Of a stretch of DNA of 47,045 nucleotides, positions 1 to 7,582 are shown piece by piece. The DNA comes from an uncultured Pirellula sp. (GTDB lineage Bacteria; Planctomycetota; Planctomycetia; Pirellulales; Pirellulaceae), in NCBI GenBank assembly GCA_903820735.1, contig CAIJIZ010000227.1, positions 1 through 47,045 on the forward strand, in the 5' to 3' direction. Each line of letters begins with the position of its first letter. The first letter of the stretch is position 1. The position numbers and the translations under genes are program-made. The notes below the pieces were generated by a model. The model was given only the letters and a program-made list of their open reading frames with translations, was not told the origin of the DNA and did not search any database.

Positions 1-1182
1 CTAGCCGCCAAGAAGCTCGATAAACCCTTGCTCATCGTCCTTCGATGCGTCCCCTGCAAAGCCTGCACTGGGATCGACGAGAGCGTGCTTCGCGCAAAGC
101 AACTACAAGCATTGCTCGACGATTTTGTTTGCGTTCGATTGATCAACGCCAATGCAATCGATTTATCCAAGTTCCAATTCGATTACGACTTATCGTTCTC
201 AACTCTCGTTTTTCATCCCGACGGAACACTCATCGCAAGATTCGGATCCTGGCAACACCAACTCGACGAACTGGAAACAAGCACCGCAAGCTTAGAAGCT
301 ACCCTGAAGCGATCTTTGGACCTGTTTAAAGATTGGGGGACGGTCAAAACCGACATGACTGGTAAACAGGGTGGAGAGACTCCCTTCGCGCTCCCCATCG
401 AAATACCAGGACTGGCCGGTAAGTACGAGCGAGAACTAAAGTGGGACGGAAACGTAGTGCAAAGCTGCGTCCACTGCCATCAGATCGGAGATGCATATCG
501 GGCTTGGTATCGCAAACGGGGTGAGAGAATCCCTGAGGACTTGATCTACCCAATGCCCGATCCACGCGTTGTGGGTTTGCGAATGGATCAACGAAGCGGG
601 ATTCGCATTCAACAAGTAGAGTCCGGGAGCATCGCCGAAACGGCGGGGCTGAAGTCCGGAGATGAAGTGATAAAAATCAATCGAACTCCGATCGTCTCCC
701 TCGCAGATATCGCTTGGGCACTTCATCGTGAGAAGAACGAATCCTCACAAGAATGGACAGTGCACCGCGATGGCAACGAAGTCTCCGTTCGAGTCTTACT
801 ACCCAACGGTTGGCGCAATCAAAGCGACATCTCAGCTCGCGTGGGAACTTGGCAAATGCGCGCTATGGTTTTGGGTGGTATGGTCCTGCGAACTGTAGAT
901 CCGAAGAAACGAAGCGACTTAGGTCTAAAATCAGATGACCTAGGGCTTATCGTCCATGGACTAGGAGAATACGGTGAACATGCAGCAGCCAAAAATGCCG
1001 GATTTCGCAAAGGAGACGTTGTTCTTCGCATCGAAGGAATCGACGATGCGGCAAGCGAGTCTGGGTGGACCGAAAGCGAATTGATTGGGAAACTACTCTC
1101 GGAACATAGTTCCCCAACTAAATTAGCGTGCACCATCCTGCGCGACAATCAACGCATCGATCTTAGCTGGCCTATTCAGTGA
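1..1182 (+). CDS. Trx-like/PDZ domain protein with CxxCH motif (5' partial)
   Basis: The reading frame is open to the first base of the window, so the true start lies upstream; a TTG at 28 is only an internal codon. Numbering from 28, a thioredoxin-like segment carries a CxxCxxC motif (C7, C10, C13). A second motif C-V-H-C-H (C147-H151) has the form of a c-type haem site. Two PDZ-like segments follow (about residues 180-265 and 285-380, with GLRMDQRSGIRI and GLKSGDEVIKI in the first). I recall a planctomycete family named Trx7/PDZ domain-containing (seleno)protein, in which some members have selenocysteine; here the codons at the motif are ordinary TGC. The likely role is an exported redox or scaffold protein, but substrate and partners are unknown. 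The gene converges on lipA with a 32-bp gap. Confidence 0.8.
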   Translation, partial: LAAKKLDKPLLIVLRCVPCKACTGIDESVLRAKQLQALLDDFVCVRLINANAIDLSKFQFDYDLSFSTLVFHPDGTLIARFGSWQHQLDELETSTASLEATLKRSLDLFKDWGTVKTDMTGKQGGETPFALPIEIPGLAGKYERELKWDGNVVQSCVHCHQIGDAYRAWYRKRGERIPEDLIYPMPDPRVVGLRMDQRSGIRIQQVESGSIAETAGLKSGDEVIKINRTPIVSLADIAWALHREKNESSQEWTVHRDGNEVSVRVLLPNGWRNQSDISARVGTWQMRAMVLGGMVLRTVDPKKRSDLGLKSDDLGLIVHGLGEYGEHAAAKNAGFRKGDVVLRIEGIDDAASESGWTESELIGKLLSEHSSPTKLACTILRDNQRIDLSWPIQ

Positions 1183-1200
1183 AGAAACGCTCAAGCAATT

Positions 1201-1216
1201 AACGATCGACATCGTT
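1201..1216. terminator. Small hairpin between convergent genes
   Basis: AACGAT-CGAC-ATCGTT forms a perfect 6-bp stem with a 4-base loop between the end of the Trx/PDZ gene and lipA, touching the lipA stop codon. There is no strong T-run on either side, so termination is only a guess from its position. Confidence 0.3.
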
Positions 1217-2243
1217 AACTGTCGGCCATCTCACGAGCATGATAAGAACTTCGGACAAATGGGCCCGAAGCCACCTTAGCAAACCCCATGGATTTGGCAA
1301 CCGATCGCAACTCGTCGAACTCCTCAGGTGTCACATATCGTTCAACAGGTAGATATCGAGGACCTGGCTGAAGGTACTGACCTAGGGTAAGAAAATCGCA
1401 TCCAGATCGACGTAAATCGGCCAAGCACTCGAGAAGCTCCTCGCGAGTTTCTCCCAAACCAAGCATCAGTCCACTCTTGGTTCGAATGCTTGAATTGCGA
1501 TCCTTGACGTGTTCAAGCAACCCAAGTGTCCAACGATAATCGCTTTTCGGTCCACGAACACGGCGATACAACCGAGGTACCGTTTCCATGTTGTGATTGA
1601 AGACTTCAGGAGCCGAATCAATGACACGATCGAGTCCATGACGGTGCCTGACGAAATCTGGCGTCAGGACTTCGATGCTCGCTCCCGTCCTTTCTCGCAC
1701 TGCAATCACACAACGATAAAAATGATCGCCGCCACCATCCGGCAAATCATCTCGAGTCACCGAAGTTATCACGACGTGTCGAAGCCCCAGCCGCGCAGAG
1801 GCTTCTGCTAGCCGCTCCGGCTCATCCGCTTCCAACGCTTCAGGCTTCCCTCTGGCAACAGCACAAAATCCGCAGGGCCGCGTACAGACATTGCCGAGGA
1901 TCATGAAGGTTGCGGTTTTCTGCGAATAACATTCCATGCGGTTCGGGCACTTCGCATTTTCGCATACCGTCTCAAGCTTCAGTTCACGCAATAGTTCATG
2001 GGTAAACTGATTGCCATTCCCCTTGGGAACCTCTCGTCGCAACCAAGATGGCAACCGTCGACTCGGCTCGAAAAGTTTATTCTGATTCGGGATCGTTCCC
2101 CCCATCGAACCGCAACCACCAAGCCGCTGAGTTTGCGATCCGACCGCTGAATCCACTCCCAAACCGATCGAAGCAGTTACATCCGAATCCGCCTTTAAGA
2201 CCGGTAAAGTCAAGTTGGGTAAAACAGCTTTGTCCTGATTCAT
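1215..2243 (-). CDS. lipA: Lipoyl synthase LipA
   Basis: This radical-SAM enzyme inserts two sulfur atoms into protein-bound octanoyl groups to make the lipoyl cofactor of 2-oxoacid dehydrogenases and the glycine cleavage system. Both cluster motifs are visible: the auxiliary-cluster C-x4-C-x5-C in CENAKCPNRMEC and the SAM-cluster C-x3-C-x2-C in CTRPCGFC. The C-terminal RSSYHA contains the serine that ligates the auxiliary cluster. Family core homology starts near residue 58 (RRLPSWLRR). The first 46 residues look unlike LipA, so the start could instead be the ATG at 2105, which would give 296 residues, close to the usual length. Only a weak GGGA lies upstream of 2243. No lipB is in the window, so lipA appears to stand alone here. 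Confidence 0.95.
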   Translation of the reverse strand: MNQDKAVLPNLTLPVLKADSDVTASIGLGVDSAVGSQTQRLGGCGSMGGTIPNQNKLFEPSRRLPSWLRREVPKGNGNQFTHELLRELKLETVCENAKCPNRMECYSQKTATFMILGNVCTRPCGFCAVARGKPEALEADEPERLAEASARLGLRHVVITSVTRDDLPDGGGDHFYRCVIAVRERTGASIEVLTPDFVRHRHGLDRVIDSAPEVFNHNMETVPRLYRRVRGPKSDYRWTLGLLEHVKDRNSSIRTKSGLMLGLGETREELLECLADLRRSGCDFLTLGQYLQPGPRYLPVERYVTPEEFDELRSVAKSMGFAKVASGPFVRSSYHAREMADS

Positions 2244-2590
2244 TGAATGCTATTCCCGTCTAGGGGCCGGCGTTGGGGACTGCGATCTGATCGATAGCGG
2301 CACTCTATCGCACCGCTTGTGCCTAGAACTGTATCTAGCCTTGGTCGAATTGCCAGTCCATTTACCCTACAGAATAACCCAAGAACAAGTCGATTGATTC
2401 TGTAGGGATCGTACGACCTGTAGGGCCTGATTGCAGGGAAAGCACAGAAAAGGAAAAAAGGAGGAGACGACTGGCCATTTTATCCTCTTTTCCTTTACAT
2501 TAAGGTGGTGCAGCGCGGAATAGTCTGACTTGTTCGTTCAGGAAAGTCTTTCCGTCGCCATCCTCGAATACACGACGAAAGTGGGAAAAA
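2244..2590. other. Divergent intergenic region lipA / secreted protein
   Basis: No convincing gene lies in this 347-bp gap between two divergently read genes. It contains a small perfect hairpin CGATAG-CGGCACT-CTATCG (2292-2310) and a larger purine/pyrimidine hairpin (2449-2496), listed separately. Promoters for both flanking genes are expected here, but I could not pick convincing -35/-10 boxes. Confidence 0.6.
2449..2496 (+). promoter_or_regulatory. Imperfect purine/pyrimidine hairpin in leader of 2591 gene
   Basis: The left arm (2449-2465, AAAGGAAAAAAGGAGGA) pairs with the right arm (2483-2496, TCCTCTTTTCCTTT) with one bulged stretch, across a loop of about 17 bases. It lies about 95 bp before the start of the secreted CCPFC protein. 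It might be a leader structure or a terminator. No family match is known to me. Confidence 0.3.
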
Positions 2591-4219
2591 ATGTTGAAGA
2601 AATGGATCTTTGGTGGGCTGATCGCTTCAGCCTTGGTGATTTTCCCTGCACAGCAAATGTCGGCCATTCGAGGCGAAGAAGCCGCCGAATGCTGCCCGTT
2701 CTGCTCCGCCGCCTCCCAAACACTTCGCCAAGAAAGCCTTTCGATGGATGCTGTCGCGATCGCGACCCTCCAATCCGACGGCCGACTCGATATCGATGGA
2801 AACGCAACTTTCGTTGTCGAACGAGTATTGCGTGGCGAAACCCTTCTGCAAAAAGGACAAAAAGTCGAAGCCAATTACTTCGGCCCCGGCAAAACCGAGA
2901 AGAAGTTCTTGCTCTTAGGCGTCGACCCAAGAAACCTAGTCTGGTCCTCCCCGTTACCTCTATCTGCAGACGCCGAAAAATACATCGACGCCATTCAAAA
3001 GCTGCCGGAAGATCCTATCGAGCGATTGGATTTCTACCAAAAGCATTTCGAACACCCCGATTCGCTCCTTGCAAGAGATAGCTACGATGAATTCGCGTTA
3101 GCTCCCTACGAAGACGTTAAAAAACTCAAGTCTAAAATGGACCGCGAGCGCTTGATGGACTGGGTTCGTGATCCAGCTATCGCTCCAGATCGCAAACGCC
3201 TCTACTACACAATGCTCGGAATTTGTGGCACCGAAGCTGACGCAGTTGAATTCGAATCGATGATTCGAAGCACCGATCCCGAAAAACGTGCAGGCTTAGA
3301 TGCACTTATCGCCTCCTACCTCATGCTTCGAGGCGAAGAAGGACTCCCCTTGATCAACGAGCAGTTCCTAGCCAACCGAAAAGCAACCTACCCTGATGTG
3401 TACTCCTCAGTTATGGCCCTGCGTTTTCATGGAACCGAAGCCGATCGCTTACCCAAAGAAGCCATCCTCGTTTCGATGCGCCATCTGCTCGAAGCCCCCG
3501 ATCTGGCTGATCTGGTTATCCCGGACCTGGCTCGTTGGGGTGACTGGAGTCAAATCGACCGACTCACAGAACTCTTCAAAAAGGCCAACGACGATAACTC
3601 CTGGGTACGCGTCCCAGTCGTGAACTATCTAAGAGCCTGCCCACTCCCAGAAGCAAAAGAACGATTGACCGAACTCGAAAAGATCGATCCAAAAGCTGTG
3701 AAACGAGCTGCGACTTTCTTTCCAATCCCTGCCCCCAGCGCCCCGAAAGACGGCAACTCAAACAACGATGCCGACAAATCCAAAAAAGAAGCGAAACCAG
3801 GGCAACCTAACGAAAACTCCTCGTCAAACTGGTCTCCAATCAATCGAAACAGCCTAATCGCGGAAAGCAACGACAATCCCTCCCGACCGGCTTCAAGCAC
3901 CGCCGGCTCGAATCGTATCGCTCGCGCCGAACGATTCTCCAGCCGCAAATTGGTTGCTGGCTGGCGTCTACAAGACAATAAATTAATGGCTTTTGATTCC
4001 ATCGAAGCCCCACGCAACGCCGCATTCGTCCCTTCAAACGTCTCCTTCGCGGATCATCCGCAAGCCAAAACGACCGAATTCGGGATGAACTCTTGGATCG
4101 TCTTGACCGTAATGCTCCTCAACGGGCTTGCCCTAGGAATCCTCCTCTGGATGATGCTCACCGGCATGTTCTCCAGAGAACATTGGGTCCTGCGCCGTTT
4201 GTTGCTTTCGAAGTCCTAA
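2591..4219 (+). CDS. Secreted CCPFC-motif protein with C-terminal membrane anchor
   Basis: Function unknown. The 542-residue product begins with a signal peptide (residues 1 to about 25), followed at once by a cysteine cluster E-C-C-P-F-C (C34, C35, C38). A helical, HEAT-like middle region spans roughly residues 140-370. A Lys/Asn/Ser-rich linker (about 375-440) comes next, and a hydrophobic segment near 502-525 is followed by a basic tail, which suggests a periplasmic body tethered to the membrane. A GGGA lies about six bases before the ATG. I recall similar proteins from other planctomycetes but no experimental function. The next gene (DUF3299-like) starts 20 bp after the stop, and both carry cysteine motifs of the type seen in metal or redox proteins, so joint function in the envelope is plausible. 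Confidence 0.8.
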   Translation: MLKKWIFGGLIASALVIFPAQQMSAIRGEEAAECCPFCSAASQTLRQESLSMDAVAIATLQSDGRLDIDGNATFVVERVLRGETLLQKGQKVEANYFGPGKTEKKFLLLGVDPRNLVWSSPLPLSADAEKYIDAIQKLPEDPIERLDFYQKHFEHPDSLLARDSYDEFALAPYEDVKKLKSKMDRERLMDWVRDPAIAPDRKRLYYTMLGICGTEADAVEFESMIRSTDPEKRAGLDALIASYLMLRGEEGLPLINEQFLANRKATYPDVYSSVMALRFHGTEADRLPKEAILVSMRHLLEAPDLADLVIPDLARWGDWSQIDRLTELFKKANDDNSWVRVPVVNYLRACPLPEAKERLTELEKIDPKAVKRAATFFPIPAPSAPKDGNSNNDADKSKKEAKPGQPNENSSSNWSPINRNSLIAESNDNPSRPASSTAGSNRIARAERFSSRKLVAGWRLQDNKLMAFDSIEAPRNAAFVPSNVSFADHPQAKTTEFGMNSWIVLTVMLLNGLALGILLWMMLTGMFSREHWVLRRLLLSKS

Positions 4220-4239
4220 AAAAAATCCCTACTTCGGGA

Positions 4240-4965
4240 ATGGATATGAGTCAGATGAGTGAACCCTCAACCGAATTGGTAGGTTTACAACAAGATAAAA
4301 CCAATCGATCGTTTGAAGCCTACAGCGAAGAACTCGAGTATGGCTATCGCTCGGTCTCACGAGCAGCCGTGCTAAGCCTAGTCTTTGGCTTGCTCGGACT
4401 CCTGAGCTGGTATTCGCCCCTCCTGCTATTCCTCTGCGCAATCGGAGCGGTATTCGCACTGGTCGCGTTTCGAAACCTCCGAAAATACCCAAACGAACTC
4501 AGCGGTAAATCTGTCGCTTGGATGGGAGGCGCCCTAAGCTTCTTCGCACTCATCGGTAGCCCTATCAAACATACTGTTGAATACTACACCGAACTTCCCG
4601 ACGGCTACGAACGAATCTCTTTTGCCGCTCTGAAGAGTCCTCTGGGTGCCCCAGACTACCCACCACAAACCGCGATGGAACTCGATGGGAAAAAGGTATT
4701 CGTCAAAGGCTACATTCACCCAACATCGTTGTCGAGCAATGCGTCGAAGTCCTTCATTCTTGTCCCTGACTGGGCCACTTGCTGCTTCGGCGAACAACCC
4801 CCATTGACGCACATGATCGAAGTCCGTCTCACAGGAGATGAGTTCGCTTCAAAGTCCCTTCGGCGTCATTCACTCGCAGGCAAACTCTCCGTGCGTCCGT
4901 TCCTCAAACCAGTAGACGGTTTAAACGGGGTTTTCTACGAACTCGAAGCCGACCACTTTCAATAA
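4240..4965 (+). CDS. DUF4190-like/DUF3299-like membrane protein
   Basis: This is a 241-residue membrane protein. Two or three hydrophobic segments (about residues 42-80 and 93-108) form an N-terminal DUF4190-like anchor. They are followed by a soluble domain (about 145-240) with the DUF3299 hallmarks: LDGKKVFVKGYIHP, then FILVPDWATCCFG with the double cysteine C181-C182, then PPLTHMIEV. The DUF3299 function is not established; the paired cysteines suggest metal or redox handling (inference). An open frame extends upstream to 4093 but overlaps the previous gene and reads as a shadow of it. The start could be ATG 4240 or ATG 4246; GGGA at 4236-4239 sits better for 4246. It is probably co-transcribed with the preceding secreted protein. 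Confidence 0.8.
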   Translation: MDMSQMSEPSTELVGLQQDKTNRSFEAYSEELEYGYRSVSRAAVLSLVFGLLGLLSWYSPLLLFLCAIGAVFALVAFRNLRKYPNELSGKSVAWMGGALSFFALIGSPIKHTVEYYTELPDGYERISFAALKSPLGAPDYPPQTAMELDGKKVFVKGYIHPTSLSSNASKSFILVPDWATCCFGEQPPLTHMIEVRLTGDEFASKSLRRHSLAGKLSVRPFLKPVDGLNGVFYELEADHFQ

Positions 4966-5019
4966 GTCGGAATCGAACATTCGCCCCGCAATGCCTCAGT
5001 CATTAGACAGTAATCTGAA

Positions 5020-7467
5020 TTACTCTCCTTCTGTTACCGCGCGGTCGTAGTACTCTTTTGCCACGCGATAAGCCACCTCGGCTGCATCCCGTTCCTCGGG
5101 TCTGATCATCGGGAACTTCTTGTTCCAACACACATCAACTGCCTCGCGACACCATTGCGCACTTCGCTTACTCGCTCGAATCTCCTTGCCTCCTACATGC
5201 ACAAATATCGGATTCGAATGCATGCTAGGGAAAACCCGTAATGCAACCCAGCTAGACTTCTCTATCTTTATGTCCCAAACCAAGTCTCTCCACTGGCCAT
5301 CTGCCTCGATCTCCTGACTTGCCACCGCTTTTCCATTGACGATTAACTCCACAGGGACGCGTCGAGAGAGACCAATGCGACTACGCTCAATGTGCCAATA
5401 TGGCTTCTCATCAAGCCTTCTTCCAGCAATCCCCTTCCCTAGCTCCGTTTGCTCAACTGGCAGCAGCGCGCTCATGGTCGTCTCCACCCGAACCATCCCC
5501 GCATCAGCAACCCTCAACTGACTCACCTTGCCTTCTGAATCGGTGCGACCAAGCCCAACACCACCGACCTGAAATCGCCTCAAATGACTCGCGCCATCCC
5601 CAACGTAACTTCGACCATCCAACAAACCTCGAACCCACTGGTCATACGTAAGAGGCAACTTCGAGTCCATCTCGACATACACTCTTCCTAGCCCAACCCG
5701 CTCTCCATAGATGCAAGGAAAATCGGTCTCTCCACTGATTCGCGTTTTCAAACCTGTATTCAAAACGTGATACCAAATATTCAACTCCCATACCGCGGGC
5801 GTATCGACCGTACTGATGAAATCACAAGCGTCGTTCGGAGCAGCGACAATGTATTCGTTGGCTCCGATCCCATCAAAAGGTGGCATCGCATAGTCCGGTA
5901 ACTTGTCCGCCGCTCGGCCTGTATTACCCGGCCGACTTCCACCCCAAGTATTGGGCAACGCTCCTCGCGAACCGTCTGGCATATAGTCGGGCAATGCTAA
6001 TCCCCACCCACTGTGACTATAGCCAACGATCCCCCCCTGCTCTTGCCCCCACTTGAGAATCGGCAGCGTCCAACTCGGCCAATCCTCGATTTTCTTGGTG
6101 TTCGGATAATCATCCTCCACAAGATTTAGCAAACACAAATGCCCAGCATGCGACGAAGGAAACCCACTTACCTCCACGTCGTAGCGCATCAAGTAATCCG
6201 CTCGCGAAAGCTTGGAAACCTTCCCATCAAAAAATTGCTTTTGGTGATACCAACAAGGCCCCCAACTCAGCACGCAACCAACGTTCAAGTCCTCTCCTGT
6301 GATATGTCGCATCATGTCTTCGGGAGTCACTCCCTGTGTCGGGTTTTCATAATGAGCACAACCGGCCGCATGCACATGGTGATCCCCCGAATACCAACCT
6401 AGAGCAGCCATGTGTACCCAACGCTTAAGATCAACATCAATCGACGGTGCCTCGCCCTTTTCAGGAACCTCGATCTCCATCCGACTTTCTAAGTACTCAG
6501 GTCCTCGCGATGCCGTCACGTAATACTTTCCTGCCGGCAAGACAACTGTCTCACCATCCGCACGATAGATCTGTGGATGAAAGAAGAAATCAGGCGCTAA
6601 TCGGCGAGCCGGATTCGGATACACACGCCCTCTGCTATCTTGGATCAGTAAAGCACAAGTCGTCTTCTTGCCATCATGATCGCGAACACGAATTGACACA
6701 GGTTGGCTCGGCAATACTCGAAATAACACAGGTACTTCACTGCGAAAACCCAAGTCCTGCGTCCCCTGCCCTACATCAAATGCCAACGTCGCCTCGCGCA
6801 TCCCTTCATCGCGACTATACAACTGAACAATCCGATACTCCACTTTCAATCCTGAAAGACTCTCTACCATCGGCTCCTGAACCGGGATGGATATCTCCAA
6901 CCAACGTCGCGCTGACTCCGCTTCCGTGATCTTCATCTCCGGAGATGCTGCCGATGTACTCGGAAGAACCATTCGTTGCGATTGAGGACTTGAACATCGT
7001 AATGGAGCGGTCACCCCAGCCTCATTGACGACCTTGATAAGAAACGTCCTCCAACCCTTCTCCACCAACTGCTTGCGAACCTCTCCGACCGCCCCCTTAA
7101 CTCGACTCTCAGGATTGATCGACACTACCGCCAAACACAATGGATCAAGCAACTCTTGCAACCGCTTAACTACAACAGCATCTTCTGGATTGTTGCGCAA
7201 CGAGCGAATTTCAGCATCTAACTCCACGGATAACGGCTCACCGAGAAATCGTAGTGATTCTACCAACCGCTGCACCGATGCTTCAAATGGCTGCCTCGCA
7301 ACCTCGACACTCTTAGGTCGCACTTCGTCCTGGGCATTCAATCGCGCCAAACAAAAATTCGAAACGAACGGGATCGCCAATCCAATTACAAACCATCCGG
7401 CTAACTTCTTCGCAGCTTTCACCCCAGCACTCCCTACCGGTAAATCCTCGAATTGTACTCTTTGCAT
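5020..7467 (-). CDS. CehA/McbA-type metallohydrolase (PHP-like), exported
   Basis: This 815-residue protein has an N-terminal hydrophobic segment (about residues 20-40) consistent with export. The C-terminal half carries the PHP-like metal motif D-H-H-V-H (residues 362-366, WYSGDHHVHAAGC) and a later SHSGWG, matching the CehA/McbA family, which includes carbaryl-type hydrolases. The true substrate is unknown. The N-terminal half has beta-sandwich-like segments of unclear identity. I chose the ATG at 7467 over the longer frame starting at 7512 because a strong AGGGGG lies six bases before it. The gene ends convergently against the DUF3299-like gene, 54 bp away. Downstream of priA on the same strand with a 115-bp gap, it is probably transcribed separately. 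Confidence 0.8.
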   Translation of the reverse strand: MQRVQFEDLPVGSAGVKAAKKLAGWFVIGLAIPFVSNFCLARLNAQDEVRPKSVEVARQPFEASVQRLVESLRFLGEPLSVELDAEIRSLRNNPEDAVVVKRLQELLDPLCLAVVSINPESRVKGAVGEVRKQLVEKGWRTFLIKVVNEAGVTAPLRCSSPQSQRMVLPSTSAASPEMKITEAESARRWLEISIPVQEPMVESLSGLKVEYRIVQLYSRDEGMREATLAFDVGQGTQDLGFRSEVPVLFRVLPSQPVSIRVRDHDGKKTTCALLIQDSRGRVYPNPARRLAPDFFFHPQIYRADGETVVLPAGKYYVTASRGPEYLESRMEIEVPEKGEAPSIDVDLKRWVHMAALGWYSGDHHVHAAGCAHYENPTQGVTPEDMMRHITGEDLNVGCVLSWGPCWYHQKQFFDGKVSKLSRADYLMRYDVEVSGFPSSHAGHLCLLNLVEDDYPNTKKIEDWPSWTLPILKWGQEQGGIVGYSHSGWGLALPDYMPDGSRGALPNTWGGSRPGNTGRAADKLPDYAMPPFDGIGANEYIVAAPNDACDFISTVDTPAVWELNIWYHVLNTGLKTRISGETDFPCIYGERVGLGRVYVEMDSKLPLTYDQWVRGLLDGRSYVGDGASHLRRFQVGGVGLGRTDSEGKVSQLRVADAGMVRVETTMSALLPVEQTELGKGIAGRRLDEKPYWHIERSRIGLSRRVPVELIVNGKAVASQEIEADGQWRDLVWDIKIEKSSWVALRVFPSMHSNPIFVHVGGKEIRASKRSAQWCREAVDVCWNKKFPMIRPEERDAAEVAYRVAKEYYDRAVTEGE

Positions 7468-7473
7468 AACAAG

Positions 7474-7479
7474 CCCCCT
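7474..7479 (-). promoter_or_regulatory. Shine-Dalgarno site deciding the start of the CehA-like gene
   Basis: On the minus strand AGGGGG precedes ATG 7467 by six bases. No comparable site precedes the upstream candidate at 7512. Confidence 0.6.
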
Positions 7480-7582
7480 GCGAACGCGGGTTATCGATTC
7501 ATAAGCTAACAATCAGATGCATTCTACCATCTCAACCAACTCAACCATCAAGCTAGACCGGGAAGAACGTATCGCACAAGAA

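Noticed and set aside
4093-4239. Longer start of the DUF3299-like gene at 4093
   Set aside because: It overlaps the end of the previous gene and encodes no family segment.
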